This document shows positions 16,036-25,980 of a stretch of DNA of 42,248 nucleotides, piece after piece. The position numbers and the translations under genes were made by a program. Positions within the stretch are counted from its first letter, which is position 1, and every line of letters starts with the position of its first letter. Source of the DNA: an uncultured Hyphomonadaceae bacterium (GTDB lineage Bacteria > Pseudomonadota > Alphaproteobacteria > Caulobacterales > Hyphomonadaceae); contig CALLCD010000048.1 in assembly GCA_938049795.1 (NCBI GenBank), positions 1 through 42,248 on the forward strand, given 5' to 3'. The notes beneath the pieces are model-generated. The model was not told the origin of the DNA. It made no database searches and worked only from the letters and a program-made list of their open reading frames with translations.

Positions 16036-17082
16036 ATGCGATTTATCAAAGCGCTTGTTTCGCTCCTGATCGTTGCTATCATTCTCGGAGGCGCGGGATT
16101 GCTTGGCGGCTATGTCTGGCTGACCAATGAGATCGTCAAACCCGGGCCATCGCAAACCGAACAGAGTTTTGAGGTTAAGTCCGGAGAGGGGCTGAACGCC
16201 ATTGCCGCGCGGCTTGAGGCGGATGGACTGATCAGCGATGATCTGTTGCTGCGGCTGGCCTTCCGGCTCGAAGGCGCAACCGGACAGGCCAAGGCGGGGG
16301 AGTACCAGTTTGGACCCGGGCTAAGCGTTGCGGAAACGCTGGACCGGCTGATTGAAGGCAAAGTGATCCAGCACAGGGTGACGGTGCCCGAGGGGCTGAC
16401 CGTGGCGCAGACGTTCCGGATTTTAGAGGCGAATGAGACGCTGGTGGGCAAGCTGCCCGACGAGTTGCCGCCGGAGGGAAGCTTGCTGCCGGACACGTAT
16501 TTTTTCGGGCGCGGGATGACGCGTCAGGGGATTGTCGATCTGATGCAGACGGCGCAGGCGGACTTGCTCGAAGAGTTGTGGCCCGCGCGGCAGGACGGCT
16601 TGCCGTTTGCGACCCCTTATGAAGCGGTGATCCTCGCCTCGGTGGTGGAGAAGGAAACCGGGCTTGCAAGCGAACGCGGGCAAGTGGCGGGGCTGTTTGT
16701 CGGGCGGCTGAAACGCGGTATGCGGCTGCAAAGTGATCCAACGATTATTTATGGCGAGTCGGGCGGGGAACCTTTGCGCGACGCGAATGGCAACCGGCGC
16801 GGCATTCGGCGCTCGGAGATTAACCGCGTGACCGATTGGAACACATACCAGATTGACGGGCTGCCCAAGACGCCGATTGCCAATCCCGGGCGCGATGCGA
16901 TTGCGGCCGTGTTGCAGCCCGAAAGCACCGAATATGTGTTCTTCGTGGCGGACGGGACAGGCGGGCATAAATTTGCCAAGACGAATGCCGAGCATGAGCG
17001 CAATGTTGCGGCCTATCGCGCCTATGAGCGTGAGGAGCTGGCGCGCGAGCGGGCCGAGCGCGACGCGCAGGCGGAGCCATGA
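16036..17082 (+). CDS. mltG: Endolytic murein transglycosylase MltG
   Basis: A 348-residue inner-membrane enzyme that cuts nascent peptidoglycan glycan strands. Residues 7-30 form the single membrane anchor. A LysM-like region follows (FEVKSGEGLNAIAARLEADG). The YceG catalytic domain has the conserved Glu205 in ASVVEKETG, then LQSDPTIIYG, YQIDGLPKTPIANPG and GGHKFAKTNAEHERNV. The charged C-terminal tail is short. Its stop overlaps the yicC start by ATGA. Position after fabF is the usual alphaproteobacterial arrangement. Confidence 0.95.
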   Translation: MRFIKALVSLLIVAIILGGAGLLGGYVWLTNEIVKPGPSQTEQSFEVKSGEGLNAIAARLEADGLISDDLLLRLAFRLEGATGQAKAGEYQFGPGLSVAETLDRLIEGKVIQHRVTVPEGLTVAQTFRILEANETLVGKLPDELPPEGSLLPDTYFFGRGMTRQGIVDLMQTAQADLLEELWPARQDGLPFATPYEAVILASVVEKETGLASERGQVAGLFVGRLKRGMRLQSDPTIIYGESGGEPLRDANGNRRGIRRSEINRVTDWNTYQIDGLPKTPIANPGRDAIAAVLQPESTEYVFFVADGTGGHKFAKTNAEHERNVAAYRAYEREELARERAERDAQAEP

Positions 17083-17972
17083 GCGCGCTTTCGGGCATGA
17101 CCGGATTTGGTCGCGCGGGCGGCGAGGCTGACTGGGGCAGCTGGACGTGGGAAGCCAAAGCGGTCAATGGGCGCGGGCTGGATGTGCGGGTCAATGTGCC
17201 CGCCGGCTTCGAGGGGCTCGATCAGGCGGTCAAGAAAAAGGCGAGCGCGCAGTTTACACGCGGGAATATGCAGATCGGCTTGCGGATTGAACTGGCCGAA
17301 GCGAGTGATATTGCCATCAATGAGGCGGCGCTGGACTTGCTTTGCAAGGCGTTTGAAGCGCGGGTCGGGCATCCGCCGGCAGGCGAGGCGATGGCGAGCC
17401 TGATGACGGCGAAGGGCGTGCTTGACGCGGGCGGAAGTTCTGGCGCGGCGCTGCGGGGGCTCGGGCAGGCGCAGGCGGTACGCGATGCGCTGTTGGCATC
17501 GGCCGAAGACGCGCTCATCGGTTTGGCGAAGACGCGGGGCGAAGAGGGCGCGGCGCTGGCGGCGATTTTGTCCGGCGCGCTTGATCAGATGGCGGGGCAT
17601 GTCACGCAGGCGGAGTTGGCGGCGGGCGAGCAACCGGCGCAGGTGAAAGAACGGCTTGAGGCACGGCTTGGTGAACTGAAGGCGGAGCAGGCGGTGGATG
17701 CCGAACGGCTTGCGGCGGAAGTCGCGATGACGGCGGCAAAGGCGGATGTGCGCGAGGAGCTGGACCGGCTGGCCGCGCATATCGAGACGGGGCGCACCTA
17801 TTTGGCATCAGGCGTGCCGGTTGGGCGGAAGCTTGATTTTCTGGCCCAGGAACTGAACCGCGAGGCCAATACGCTGTGTGCAAAGTCTGCGTCTCTGGCT
17901 TTGACGAATGCGGGACTCGCGCTCAAAACACTGATTGACCAATTCAAGGAGCAAGCAGCGAATGTCGAATAA
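17079..17972 (+). CDS. yicC: YicC-family endoribonuclease
   Basis: A 297-residue YicC protein. The family's N-terminal MTGFGR and VNGRGLD motifs are at residues 7-12 and 29-35, and the C-terminal block GRKLDFLAQELNREANTL with KSASL is intact. YicC proteins are endoribonucleases with a role in stress and small-RNA turnover in E. coli; here the role is inferred. The gene overlaps mltG by 4 bases and gmk by 11 bases, indicating tight coupling in one operon. Confidence 0.93.
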   Translation: MSALSGMTGFGRAGGEADWGSWTWEAKAVNGRGLDVRVNVPAGFEGLDQAVKKKASAQFTRGNMQIGLRIELAEASDIAINEAALDLLCKAFEARVGHPPAGEAMASLMTAKGVLDAGGSSGAALRGLGQAQAVRDALLASAEDALIGLAKTRGEEGAALAAILSGALDQMAGHVTQAELAAGEQPAQVKERLEARLGELKAEQAVDAERLAAEVAMTAAKADVREELDRLAAHIETGRTYLASGVPVGRKLDFLAQELNREANTLCAKSASLALTNAGLALKTLIDQFKEQAANVE

Positions 17973-18600
17973 GGGGGAGGTCCGGCGCGGGCTGATGCTC
18001 GTCATTTCAAGCCCGTCAGGAGCGGGCAAGACGACGTTGGCGCGCAAATTGATGGGCGAGTTTGAGGATGTGGCGCTGTCTGTCTCGGTGACGACGCGGG
18101 AAGCGCGGCCGGGGGAGACGGATGGGCAGGACTATCATTTCCGTTCCCATGACCAGTTTACGCGGATGATTGCCGAGCGCGGATTTCTCGAATGGGCCAA
18201 AGTGTTTGACCATTATTACGGCACCCCGCGCGCGGACACCGAAGAGAAGCTCGCGAACGGGAAAGATGTCCTGTTCGATGTCGATTGGCAGGGGGCTGAT
18301 GCGCTGCACGATCAGGTGCCGAATGATTGCGTGTCGGTGTTTGTGCTGCCGCCAAGCATTGAAGCGCTGGAGCAACGCCTCTCGGCGCGGCCCGGCTCGA
18401 CGCCGGAGATTGTTGCGCGGCGGATGGCGGATGCGAAAGCGGAGATACGTCATTGGCGGCGCTATGATTATTGCATCATCAATGATGATCTGGAGGAGGC
18501 TTATGGTCAGCTTCGCCGGATCTTGCTGGTGGAGCGGACCAAGCGGCTGCGTCAGCACAATCTTGAAGACCATGTGCGGGCGCTGCTTGGCGAAGGCTAG
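17962..18600 (+). CDS. gmk: Guanylate kinase
   Basis: A 212-residue guanylate kinase making GDP from GMP and ATP. The P-loop is SSPSGAGKTT, and the GMP-binding signature TTREARPGETDGQDYHF follows. The ATG at 17962, inside the end of yicC, has aaggag 10 bases upstream; an in-frame start at 17935 would add nine residues not typical of the family. The yicC-gmk pairing is common across proteobacteria. Confidence 0.95.
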   Translation: MSNKGEVRRGLMLVISSPSGAGKTTLARKLMGEFEDVALSVSVTTREARPGETDGQDYHFRSHDQFTRMIAERGFLEWAKVFDHYYGTPRADTEEKLANGKDVLFDVDWQGADALHDQVPNDCVSVFVLPPSIEALEQRLSARPGSTPEIVARRMADAKAEIRHWRRYDYCIINDDLEEAYGQLRRILLVERTKRLRQHNLEDHVRALLGEG

Positions 18601-18636
18601 CTTGCCAGTTGGGGTGCAGCGGGGGCATGGTCTCCT

Positions 18637-19217
18637 ATGACCGAGAAACCGGATATAGCATGTGTCGTTCTGGCGGGCGGGGCAAGCGCGCGCTTTGGCG
18701 GGGATAAGGGGCTTGCAGTGTTGCAGGGGCGGCCGCTGATTGGGCATGTTTTGGAGCGATTGCGGGCGCAGACGGGCGGTGTTGTCGGGGTGAATGCGGC
18801 GGAGGGCAGTTCTTATGCTGCGTTTGCGGATGTGGTTGTGCCGGACCTATTGGGCGGCGGGCTTGGGCCGCTGGCGGGGGTGCATGCGGCCTTGAGCTGG
18901 GCGAAGGGGCAAGGGAGCGAGCGGGTTGTGACGTGTGCGGTGGACACGCCGTTTTTGCCCGATGATCTCGTGGAGCGGTTTTTGGCGACGGATGGTCCGG
19001 CTGTTGCGGCAAGCTGCGGCCGCGTGCATCCGGTGTGCGGGATTTGGCCGGTGGGGCTGTTACCGCAGCTTGAGCGGAGGCTTGCGGACGGGCAGCGCGC
19101 GGCTTGGGGCTGGGCGCAGCATTGCTGGGCGCAGCGGATCGAGTTTGCTGCGCTTGATGGCCTTGATCCGTTCTTCAACATCAATACGGCTGAGGATTTA
19201 GCCGCTGCGTCAAAGCT

Positions 19218-19221
<4 letters not shown>
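18637..19221 (+). CDS. mobA: Molybdenum cofactor guanylyltransferase MobA
   Basis: A 194-residue nucleotidyltransferase that attaches GMP to molybdopterin. The GTP-binding signature LAGGASARFGGDK (residues 12-24) and the VDTPFLP metal motif are present, as is FFNINTAEDL near the C-terminus, which is common in MobA. It lies 36 bases after gmk on the same strand and overlaps the convergent VWA gene by 4 bases. No molybdoenzyme gene is in the window. Confidence 0.88.
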
Positions 19222-20399
<1,178 letters not shown>

Positions 20400-20453
20400 G
20401 GGGCTAATCTCCGTAAGCGGGCAGCATAGCGCGGCTCGCCGGATGCGCCAAGA

Positions 20454-21149
20454 TTAACGCTGGGGAGGGGGTGTGGGTGCGGGCGCGGAAATGGTGTCGC
20501 GGGCGGCGGTTAAAAGATGCGAGACGAACTGGCCGATTTGCGCGCTGCGGTCAGCTTCATAGGTCGCACGGGCTTTGACGTGCCACGGGCCGATGCGGGT
20601 GATCCAGACGGCGGTATGGCCGGGAATCTCGGGCCTGAGCGCGGATGTTGCGCGGATATGATAGGCGGCCGCTTCGGTGTCCAATCCTGCGCTGAGCGGT
20701 GGCGGGGGGACATTTCCGAGGAGTGTGTTCGTGTCCGTGATGCTGGTCTGGACGCCTTTGAGGTGGGCGGATGCGGGCACGTCGCGGCCAAAATCGGTTA
20801 GGTGGAGCTTGACCTCGCCGCCCTCGGCCGCGCGGAACAGGCAGGCGACATCCTTGCCTTCGCCCAGTCCGACGAAAGTCTCCTCACCGGTCAGCAGAAA
20901 GCCGTCCTGCTCGCGCGGGCAGAGAAAACCCGAGGCGATGTGTTCGAGCGCGGTTTGGTCGGCCGAGGGCTGCCAGACCGGGGCGGGCGGTTCGGCGGGC
21001 GGCTCTGCGTCGGCTGCTGCGTCCGGTTTGGCGACGGGGGGCGGCGCGGGGATTTTGGCCGCATCAGATGAGGACGGCGTGAAGAGCGTGCAGCCGGTCA
21101 GAACCAGGCTGGCAAGCACAAGCAGGCAACAAGGGCGAAGAGGACGCAT
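20454..21149 (-). CDS. Lipoprotein with Cys-pair module (family shared with 21223 and 23247 genes)
   Basis: A 231-residue predicted lipoprotein. The lipobox is LTGC with Cys20. A Pro/Ala/Glu-rich linker fills residues about 30-60. The globular part starts near residue 68 and contains GFLCPREQDGF, then a second Cys 25 residues after the first in GKDVACLF. This pattern matches the two larger exported proteins upstream (Cys, 24 residues, Cys), as does the later GPWHVKARATY segment. I recognise no named family. It lies 54 bases before the VWA gene on the same strand and 73 bases after the broken paralogue, so these are probably co-transcribed. The tail is proline-rich. Confidence 0.75.
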   Translation of the reverse strand: MRPLRPCCLLVLASLVLTGCTLFTPSSSDAAKIPAPPPVAKPDAAADAEPPAEPPAPVWQPSADQTALEHIASGFLCPREQDGFLLTGEETFVGLGEGKDVACLFRAAEGGEVKLHLTDFGRDVPASAHLKGVQTSITDTNTLLGNVPPPPLSAGLDTEAAAYHIRATSALRPEIPGHTAVWITRIGPWHVKARATYEADRSAQIGQFVSHLLTAARDTISAPAPTPPPQR

Positions 21150-21222
21150 GGACGGCTCCGGTCAGACCAGACACCCGCTTAAACCTGTTCGGCCGCAATG
21201 TGAACTGTGTCAGACCCCGGCT

Positions 21223-22373
21223 TCAGTTCGATGCAAAATGATAGGACCAGTCGCCCCGTTCGGAGCGTCGCAGATAAGCGCGCATTGGCGTATCGCCTGA
21301 GAGGATGCCCAAAATATCGAGCGCGGCGGTTTGGTCGTCTGGCGCACTGCCGGCATAGAGCTTGTGCAAACGAATGACGCCATCCTCAAACGTGCTGTAG
21401 AGGGCATAGGTCTCGGTCTCGCCTTTGACGCCCAACGGAACAGTCTTCTCGACCCACATTATTGGCGTGGGGCTCATAAACCCCGTCAGGGAGGCTGGAT
21501 AGACCATCAAAGGGGTAAGCTCTGATGTCTTGTCCCGCATGATCAAAAGATCTGCCGGATCGGTGCCGAGATAATTTACCAAGCAGAACGTCGGCGAGAT
21601 TCCGGGCAAACCTGCCTCTCCCTGAAGCACCGCTTCGGTAATCACTTTCCCCCCAAGAACGCTCTCCATAAGCTCATTGCCATCAGCTGTGTCCATGTCG
21701 ATGGCTGTTGGCGTTTGTGTATTTGGCACCGAGCAGGCGTCGAGATTTTGTGCCATCGGCGCGTGGCGCGCGGTCAGTGTGTCTACAATCGTATCAAAGC
21801 TTGTGTCGGCCTGCGGTGCGGTCTGATTGATCTGGTAGGACCATTTTCCGAACTGGCAGCTTTCAATCTTCTCGTGTCTGGGAACACCGTCCGAGACATA
21901 AGTCTGGGTCACATGATGGCATGTCGGTATGACTGTGCCGTCGAAATCGATTTCGCGGACTTCTGACACTTTTGAGGTGGCGGGCAATTGGGCGCCCGGG
22001 CTGATCGAGAGCAAACGCTCGGAAGTTAACTCAGCCGTGGGGGGCTCGGCAATCCAGGTCAGTGAGATCGACGTATAGCTGATCTCTGCTTCGTTCTGCG
22101 TTTCTCTTTCATGTCTATAGGTGCAGCGGGCTGTCTGACCCCTTGTGCCATTTGGGCGACTGTATGCAGTGTATACCCGCCCGGCAGGCTCATAGGGCAG
22201 GTCATGTCGGTGAGTTGGTGAATGACTTCATCGGCGGCGATATCGGGGGTGAAAATCCAGGCCTGAGCATTGTATAGGGGCAGCGTCGGCGCTTGCCCGC
22301 TTGTATTCTGCGCATTGGCAACGGGCGCAATCAGGCACGCTGACATGAGTGCGGTTGTCCAGATTGTCTTCAT
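21223..22373 (-). pseudogene. Exported Cys-rich protein gene interrupted by a one-base frameshift
   Basis: The gene starts at the ATG at 22373 (gaggga Shine-Dalgarno, signal peptide cut after VANAQ) and reads normally to MAQG, then goes out of frame at a run of four C on the plus strand (22139-22142). Adding one base there joins the downstream frame without a stop, giving a product of about 383 residues colinear with the gene at 23247. Restored, the junction reads AQGGQTARCTY against ALGGEDVGCNY in the intact copy, and the Cys-to-Cys spacing becomes 24 residues in both. Five further positions also match (TCHH/DCHY, SCQFGKW/TCSVGGW, DAC/SAC, FCLV/QCVL, HKLY/IDVF region). The frame may be broken by mutation, by a sequencing or assembly error, or by phase variation. 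Confidence 0.8.
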
Positions 22374-22557
22374 TGTAATTTCCCTCTGAGTTCGGTGTGC
22401 TTGTGGAGTCTGTGGGGCGGAATGTGTTGAATTTGCGGCCCATCTTAAGGTGCCGTAGCGGCAGGTAAACCGTTTCCTGATCTGAATGAACGGTCCTGCC
22501 AGTGCCACGGGCTCCAAGGATTTTGCGGTTTGGGCAGACTCGCGGTTAAGATAGGGG

Positions 22558-23229
22558 ATGACTGACCAACGCGACCCGACCGAGCCCCTATCTGGACCCA
22601 AAGAAATTGGGGCACTGGCACATTTGTATCGCGGCGAGGTCTATCGCTCGACGATCTGGCGTCAGCGTCTTGATATGACGACAAATTGGGCGGTTCTGAC
22701 AACTGGCGTCGCCTTGTCCATTACGTTTGCGACGGCCGAAAGTTCGCCACTGCCAATGGTTCTGGCAGGGCTTATGACGGTGATGTTTCTGATCCTCGAA
22801 GCACGCCGGTATCGGTATTTCAATGTCTGGCGGTTCCGCGCGCGCATGCTCGAGCTCGCGGTCTATGTGCCGCTGCTACGTGGGGAAGGCGCGGAGATTC
22901 GTGTGGATCGGGGGCATGTGCTCTCTGATGATTATGAAAGTCCGCAATTCCGGATCTCGTTTGCACGCGCCATCGGCAAACGGCTCCGGCGCAATTATGG
23001 CTATTTGTTCGCCACACAAGGGGCAGCCTATTTCGGCAAGATCGCCATTCACCCGACAGAGGCGCAAACGTGGGCGGAATTTATCGACCGCGCTCATATC
23101 GGTCCAATCCCAGGCGGGCTGGCGTTTGCCATTGGGGTTGGCTTCCACATTGGCTGGATCGCCATCGCCATCCTCACGCGCCGTGAGGACAGACGCGACA
23201 AATCGGTGGTTGCTGACCAGTTGAGTTAG
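22558..23229 (+). CDS. DUF2270 membrane protein
   Basis: A 223-residue inner-membrane protein of the DUF2270 family. The family signature is seen in LYRGEVYRSTIWRQRLD and TTNWAVLTTGVALS (residues about 23-55). Two membrane segments lie at about 43-62 and 66-84 and a third near 185-205 (AFAIGVGFHIGWIAIAIL), leaving a large polar cytoplasmic loop between. Function is unknown. It is the only plus-strand gene between the VWA and MoxR genes and converges on the 23247 gene with 17 bases between stops. No good Shine-Dalgarno precedes the ATG at 22558. Confidence 0.82.
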   Translation: MTDQRDPTEPLSGPKEIGALAHLYRGEVYRSTIWRQRLDMTTNWAVLTTGVALSITFATAESSPLPMVLAGLMTVMFLILEARRYRYFNVWRFRARMLELAVYVPLLRGEGAEIRVDRGHVLSDDYESPQFRISFARAIGKRLRRNYGYLFATQGAAYFGKIAIHPTEAQTWAEFIDRAHIGPIPGGLAFAIGVGFHIGWIAIAILTRREDRRDKSVVADQLS

Positions 23230-23246
23230 GGGTGACGGGCGCTTGA

Positions 23247-24443
23247 TTAGTCCTCCGCAGCTGTGTTTTCGGTCTCGTCGGACGGGGCGGTCGGCAGAGA
23301 TATGGTTGATCCGCCATCGTCTTTGCGGGCGTAGGAGCCGAGTGATACGGCCTTGCCATTGAGCACTTTGACGAGCAGGTGTTGCATCTGGTTGGCGGTG
23401 GGCAGGGTCTCGAACACGTCAATGATATGATCTGTGCCTTCGCTATCGATTGTCCAGGCGGTGTAGGTGGTGTCTTCTTTAACCAGTTCGCCAAGCGTCA
23501 CGCCCGAAACCCGCAGCAGGGGGCTTTCATCGCGGCTATATATGTCTGATCTCGTATAGAAGAGGCTCGATATGGGCGTTTTGGCTGGCGTTCCGAGCAC
23601 ATAGGCATATGTGTCCGATACCTGCGCGTCGAGAACACATTGGGCCGAATTCACATCGGGAGTGGTGTTGAGCGCGGCGATGGCTGTGGCATGATTGCCG
23701 TCCGGATCTGTGGTCTCGAGGTCATCAGCGGCAAGCGAAATGACGAGCGCGAGCGCGACGGTGCTTGACGTGTCACCCTGTATTGCATCGGTTTCAGGAA
23801 GGGCGGCGGCGGCGCAGGCGGATAGCGTGTTGCCGAGAACGGGCTGTTCTGTCTGGAAGGCGAGATCCGCGTCGATGATCGGCTCGTCCGGGTGCCATGT
23901 CATCCGCGTTTTGTAGACCCATCCGCCAACCGAGCAGGTGCGCACCGCGGTGTTGAGATTTGCCGCTTTATCATATTCGACAAGTTCGATGTAATGGCAG
24001 TCAATCGCGTTCTGTCCGAGGGAGAGGCTGACCGGCGCGCTGATCACCTCATCGCTAAGGGTTTTCATGGCTCTGAGATTTTCAATCACCGCTTCGGCTT
24101 GTTCTTTGGAACCGGCAGGCCGGCCATACCAAGAGAGGTAGTAGGTGATGTAGGCGCGGCGACCTTCCTGGACATAGTTGCAACCGACATCCTCGCCGCC
24201 CAGCGCGTATTGGGCGACGGACTCGAGATTATAGCCGTCAGGCAGCGAGAAAGGGCATTCGAAGCCGGTCAGATCATGGGTGACGGTGCTGGCATCGCGA
24301 TCGATCTTCATTGCCCAGGCGTCTTCATCGGTAAGTGGAAGCTCTGGGGTTTGCAGATCGATCTCGGGCGCGGCTATGGCTGTCGGGCTGAGCACCATGC
24401 CCGATGCAAATAGTCCCAAAATAAGCGTGTGTCGTCTGGCCAC
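23247..24443 (-). CDS. Exported Cys-rich protein, intact paralogue
   Basis: A 398-residue exported protein. The GTG at 24443 is chosen because gggaggg lies 7 bases upstream; a TTG at 24449 is too close to it. The signal peptide ends near SPTAIA. The core begins HDLTGFECPFSLPDGY, with a second Cys 24 residues after the first, and continues through AVRTCSVGGWVYKTRMTW. Six cysteines are shared with the broken paralogue, consistent with three disulfides in the periplasm. The C-terminal third (MQHLLVKVLNGKAVSLGSYARKD) also aligns. It starts 86 bases after the MoxR gene on the same strand. I recognise no named family. Confidence 0.75.
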   Translation of the reverse strand: MARRHTLILGLFASGMVLSPTAIAAPEIDLQTPELPLTDEDAWAMKIDRDASTVTHDLTGFECPFSLPDGYNLESVAQYALGGEDVGCNYVQEGRRAYITYYLSWYGRPAGSKEQAEAVIENLRAMKTLSDEVISAPVSLSLGQNAIDCHYIELVEYDKAANLNTAVRTCSVGGWVYKTRMTWHPDEPIIDADLAFQTEQPVLGNTLSACAAAALPETDAIQGDTSSTVALALVISLAADDLETTDPDGNHATAIAALNTTPDVNSAQCVLDAQVSDTYAYVLGTPAKTPISSLFYTRSDIYSRDESPLLRVSGVTLGELVKEDTTYTAWTIDSEGTDHIIDVFETLPTANQMQHLLVKVLNGKAVSLGSYARKDDGGSTISLPTAPSDETENTAAED

Positions 24444-24529
24444 AGTCAAACCCTCCCAAGTTTCCTAGAGAAGAGGAAGCCTTAAAATTGTGCGCGGTGC
24501 AAGATCGCGCGTGGATTATTCGCTGTTGA

Positions 24530-25393
24530 TCAGCCCGCAGGTCCGCGGGGGCCGGTGTCGCGGCGGGCGAGGAAGGCGAGGCGTTCGAACAGGGCGATGT
24601 CCTGCTCGTTCTTGAGCAGAGCGCCATGTAGCGGCGGGGTAAGCTTGGTCGGGTCGTTCTCGCGCAGGGTTTCGAGGTCGATGTCCTCGTTCATCAGCAA
24701 TTTCAGCCAGTCCAGAAGCTCGGATGTGGACGGCTTTTTCTTCATGCCGGGGACTTCGCGCATGGCGTAGAAAGTGGTCAGCGCATCACCGACAAGCTTT
24801 TTCTTGATGTCGGGATAGTGGACATCAATGATCGACTTCATGGTCTGCTCGTCGGGGAATTTGATATAGTGGAAGAAACAGCGGCGCAGGAAGGCGTCGG
24901 GGAGTTCTTTTTCATTGTTCGAGGTGATGATGACGATGGGACGGACGGCGGCTTTCACGGTCTCGTCGGTTTCGTAGACATAGAACTCCATCCGGTCGAG
25001 CTCCTGGAGCAGATCGTTCGGGAACTCGATGTCGGCTTTGTCAATCTCGTCAATCAAAAGGATGGGGCGGCCCTCGGCGGTGAAAGCTTCCCAGAGCTTG
25101 CCCTTTTTGATGTAATTCTTGACGTCCTTGGCGCGTTCGTCGCCCATCTGGCCATCGCGCAGGCGGGCCACGGCGTCATATTCGTAGAGACCTTGAGCGG
25201 CCTTGGTGGTCGATTTGACGTGCCACTCGATCAGTTCCATGCCGAGGGCCTTGGCAACCTCGACGGCGAGAACGGTCTTGCCCGTGCCCGGTTCGCCCTT
25301 GATCAGAAGCGGACGCTCCAGCGCAATGGCGGCGTTGACGGCCACACGCAGATCATCCGTTGCGACATAATTCTCGGTGCCTTCAAAACGCAT
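24530..25393 (-). CDS. MoxR-family AAA+ ATPase
   Basis: A 287-residue MoxR-type ATPase. Walker A is GEPGTGKT (residues 33-40), Walker B is ILLIDEIDKAD, sensor 1 is TSNNEKELP, and the arginine-finger region is LRRCFFHYIKFP. The C-terminal lid has TSELLDWLKLL. The ATG at 25393 has aggag 9 bases upstream; the frame is open further but the normal MRFEGTENYVAT start is here. MoxR ATPases remodel or load cofactors into partner complexes together with VWA proteins; the CoxE-like VWA protein at 19218 is the obvious partner. Confidence 0.9.
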   Translation of the reverse strand: MRFEGTENYVATDDLRVAVNAAIALERPLLIKGEPGTGKTVLAVEVAKALGMELIEWHVKSTTKAAQGLYEYDAVARLRDGQMGDERAKDVKNYIKKGKLWEAFTAEGRPILLIDEIDKADIEFPNDLLQELDRMEFYVYETDETVKAAVRPIVIITSNNEKELPDAFLRRCFFHYIKFPDEQTMKSIIDVHYPDIKKKLVGDALTTFYAMREVPGMKKKPSTSELLDWLKLLMNEDIDLETLRENDPTKLTPPLHGALLKNEQDIALFERLAFLARRDTGPRGPAG

Positions 25394-25557
25394 CAGGGGA
25401 ACTCCTCTTTCTTGAGCCGAACAATAGACGAGCGGACGCGAAGGGCAAGACTGACGCTGGGTTAGTGGGGGCTCGGGTGGCACGGTTGGCTAAGCGGCTT
25501 TGTAGGGCGTCCGGCAACAGGGGAGCGGAGCGCTGGAAACCTTTTGTTAACGATAAA

Positions 25558-25612
25558 GTTCTTGCGTGAGAACAAAAAGTGAATATGTTCACGGAAAGAA
25601 CGGAGAGTGAAC
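25558..25612 (+). promoter_or_regulatory. LexA-like box and dyads upstream of the 25613 gene
   Basis: GAAC-ggagagt-GAAC (25598-25612) is an exact GAAC-N7-GAAC, the alphaproteobacterial LexA (SOS) box, and it covers the Shine-Dalgarno right before the ATG. GAAC-N7-GAAT (25570-25584) is a one-mismatch copy. Two dyads are also present: GTTCT-N6-AGAAC (25558-25573) and GTGAA-N4-TTCAC (25579-25592), with centres 20 bp apart. A possible promoter is TTGCGT (25562-25567), 16 bases, TATGTT (25584-25589). Repression by LexA is inference. Confidence 0.45.
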
Positions 25613-25951
25613 ATGCAAAAGACGATCAGATTTTTCGGAAGTACCGGCGCGGAGTATGAGTTTGCCGAAATGGCGGCAGAGGCCAATTGGGTCCATCATG
25701 CAGGGGTTGCGGTGTTTGCGCGGCGCGATGCGTATGGTTGGCGGGTGATCAGGATTACCGAACTGTCTGGCCGTGATCATGATGTCCGGCCGATCTGGGC
25801 GTTTCATGATGCCCAGCGTTATGGGGCGGACACGGTTTTTGTCAGCGCGGCGGTCTCCGCGGCGGCGCGTCGGGCTATGATCGAGGATATGGAAGCGGGG
25901 CTTGATCCGGTTCTGGCTTCATCGTCAAACGAACTGGCGCTGGCCGCCTGA
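25613..25951 (+). CDS. Small hypothetical protein, possibly SOS-controlled
   Basis: A 112-residue soluble protein with no signal peptide or membrane segment. The ATG at 25613 has ggag 7 bases upstream; a GTG six bases earlier lies in the LexA-like box and is less likely. Recognisable features are only general: an alpha/beta start (KTIRFFGSTGAEYEFAEMA), an aromatic centre, and an Ala-rich C-terminus. I do not recognise the family. Upstream elements point to tight repression. It converges on the DUF885 gene with 29 bases between stops. Confidence 0.65.
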   Translation: MQKTIRFFGSTGAEYEFAEMAAEANWVHHAGVAVFARRDAYGWRVIRITELSGRDHDVRPIWAFHDAQRYGADTVFVSAAVSAAARRAMIEDMEAGLDPVLASSSNELALAA

Positions 25952-25980
25952 CCCCAGGCTTTGCGATTTGCAGAAAATAT

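Noticed and set aside
14758..16155. A 465-codon open frame on the minus strand across fabF
   Set aside because: It is antisense to FabF with its full catalytic triad; the product is compositionally odd and has no recognisable domain.
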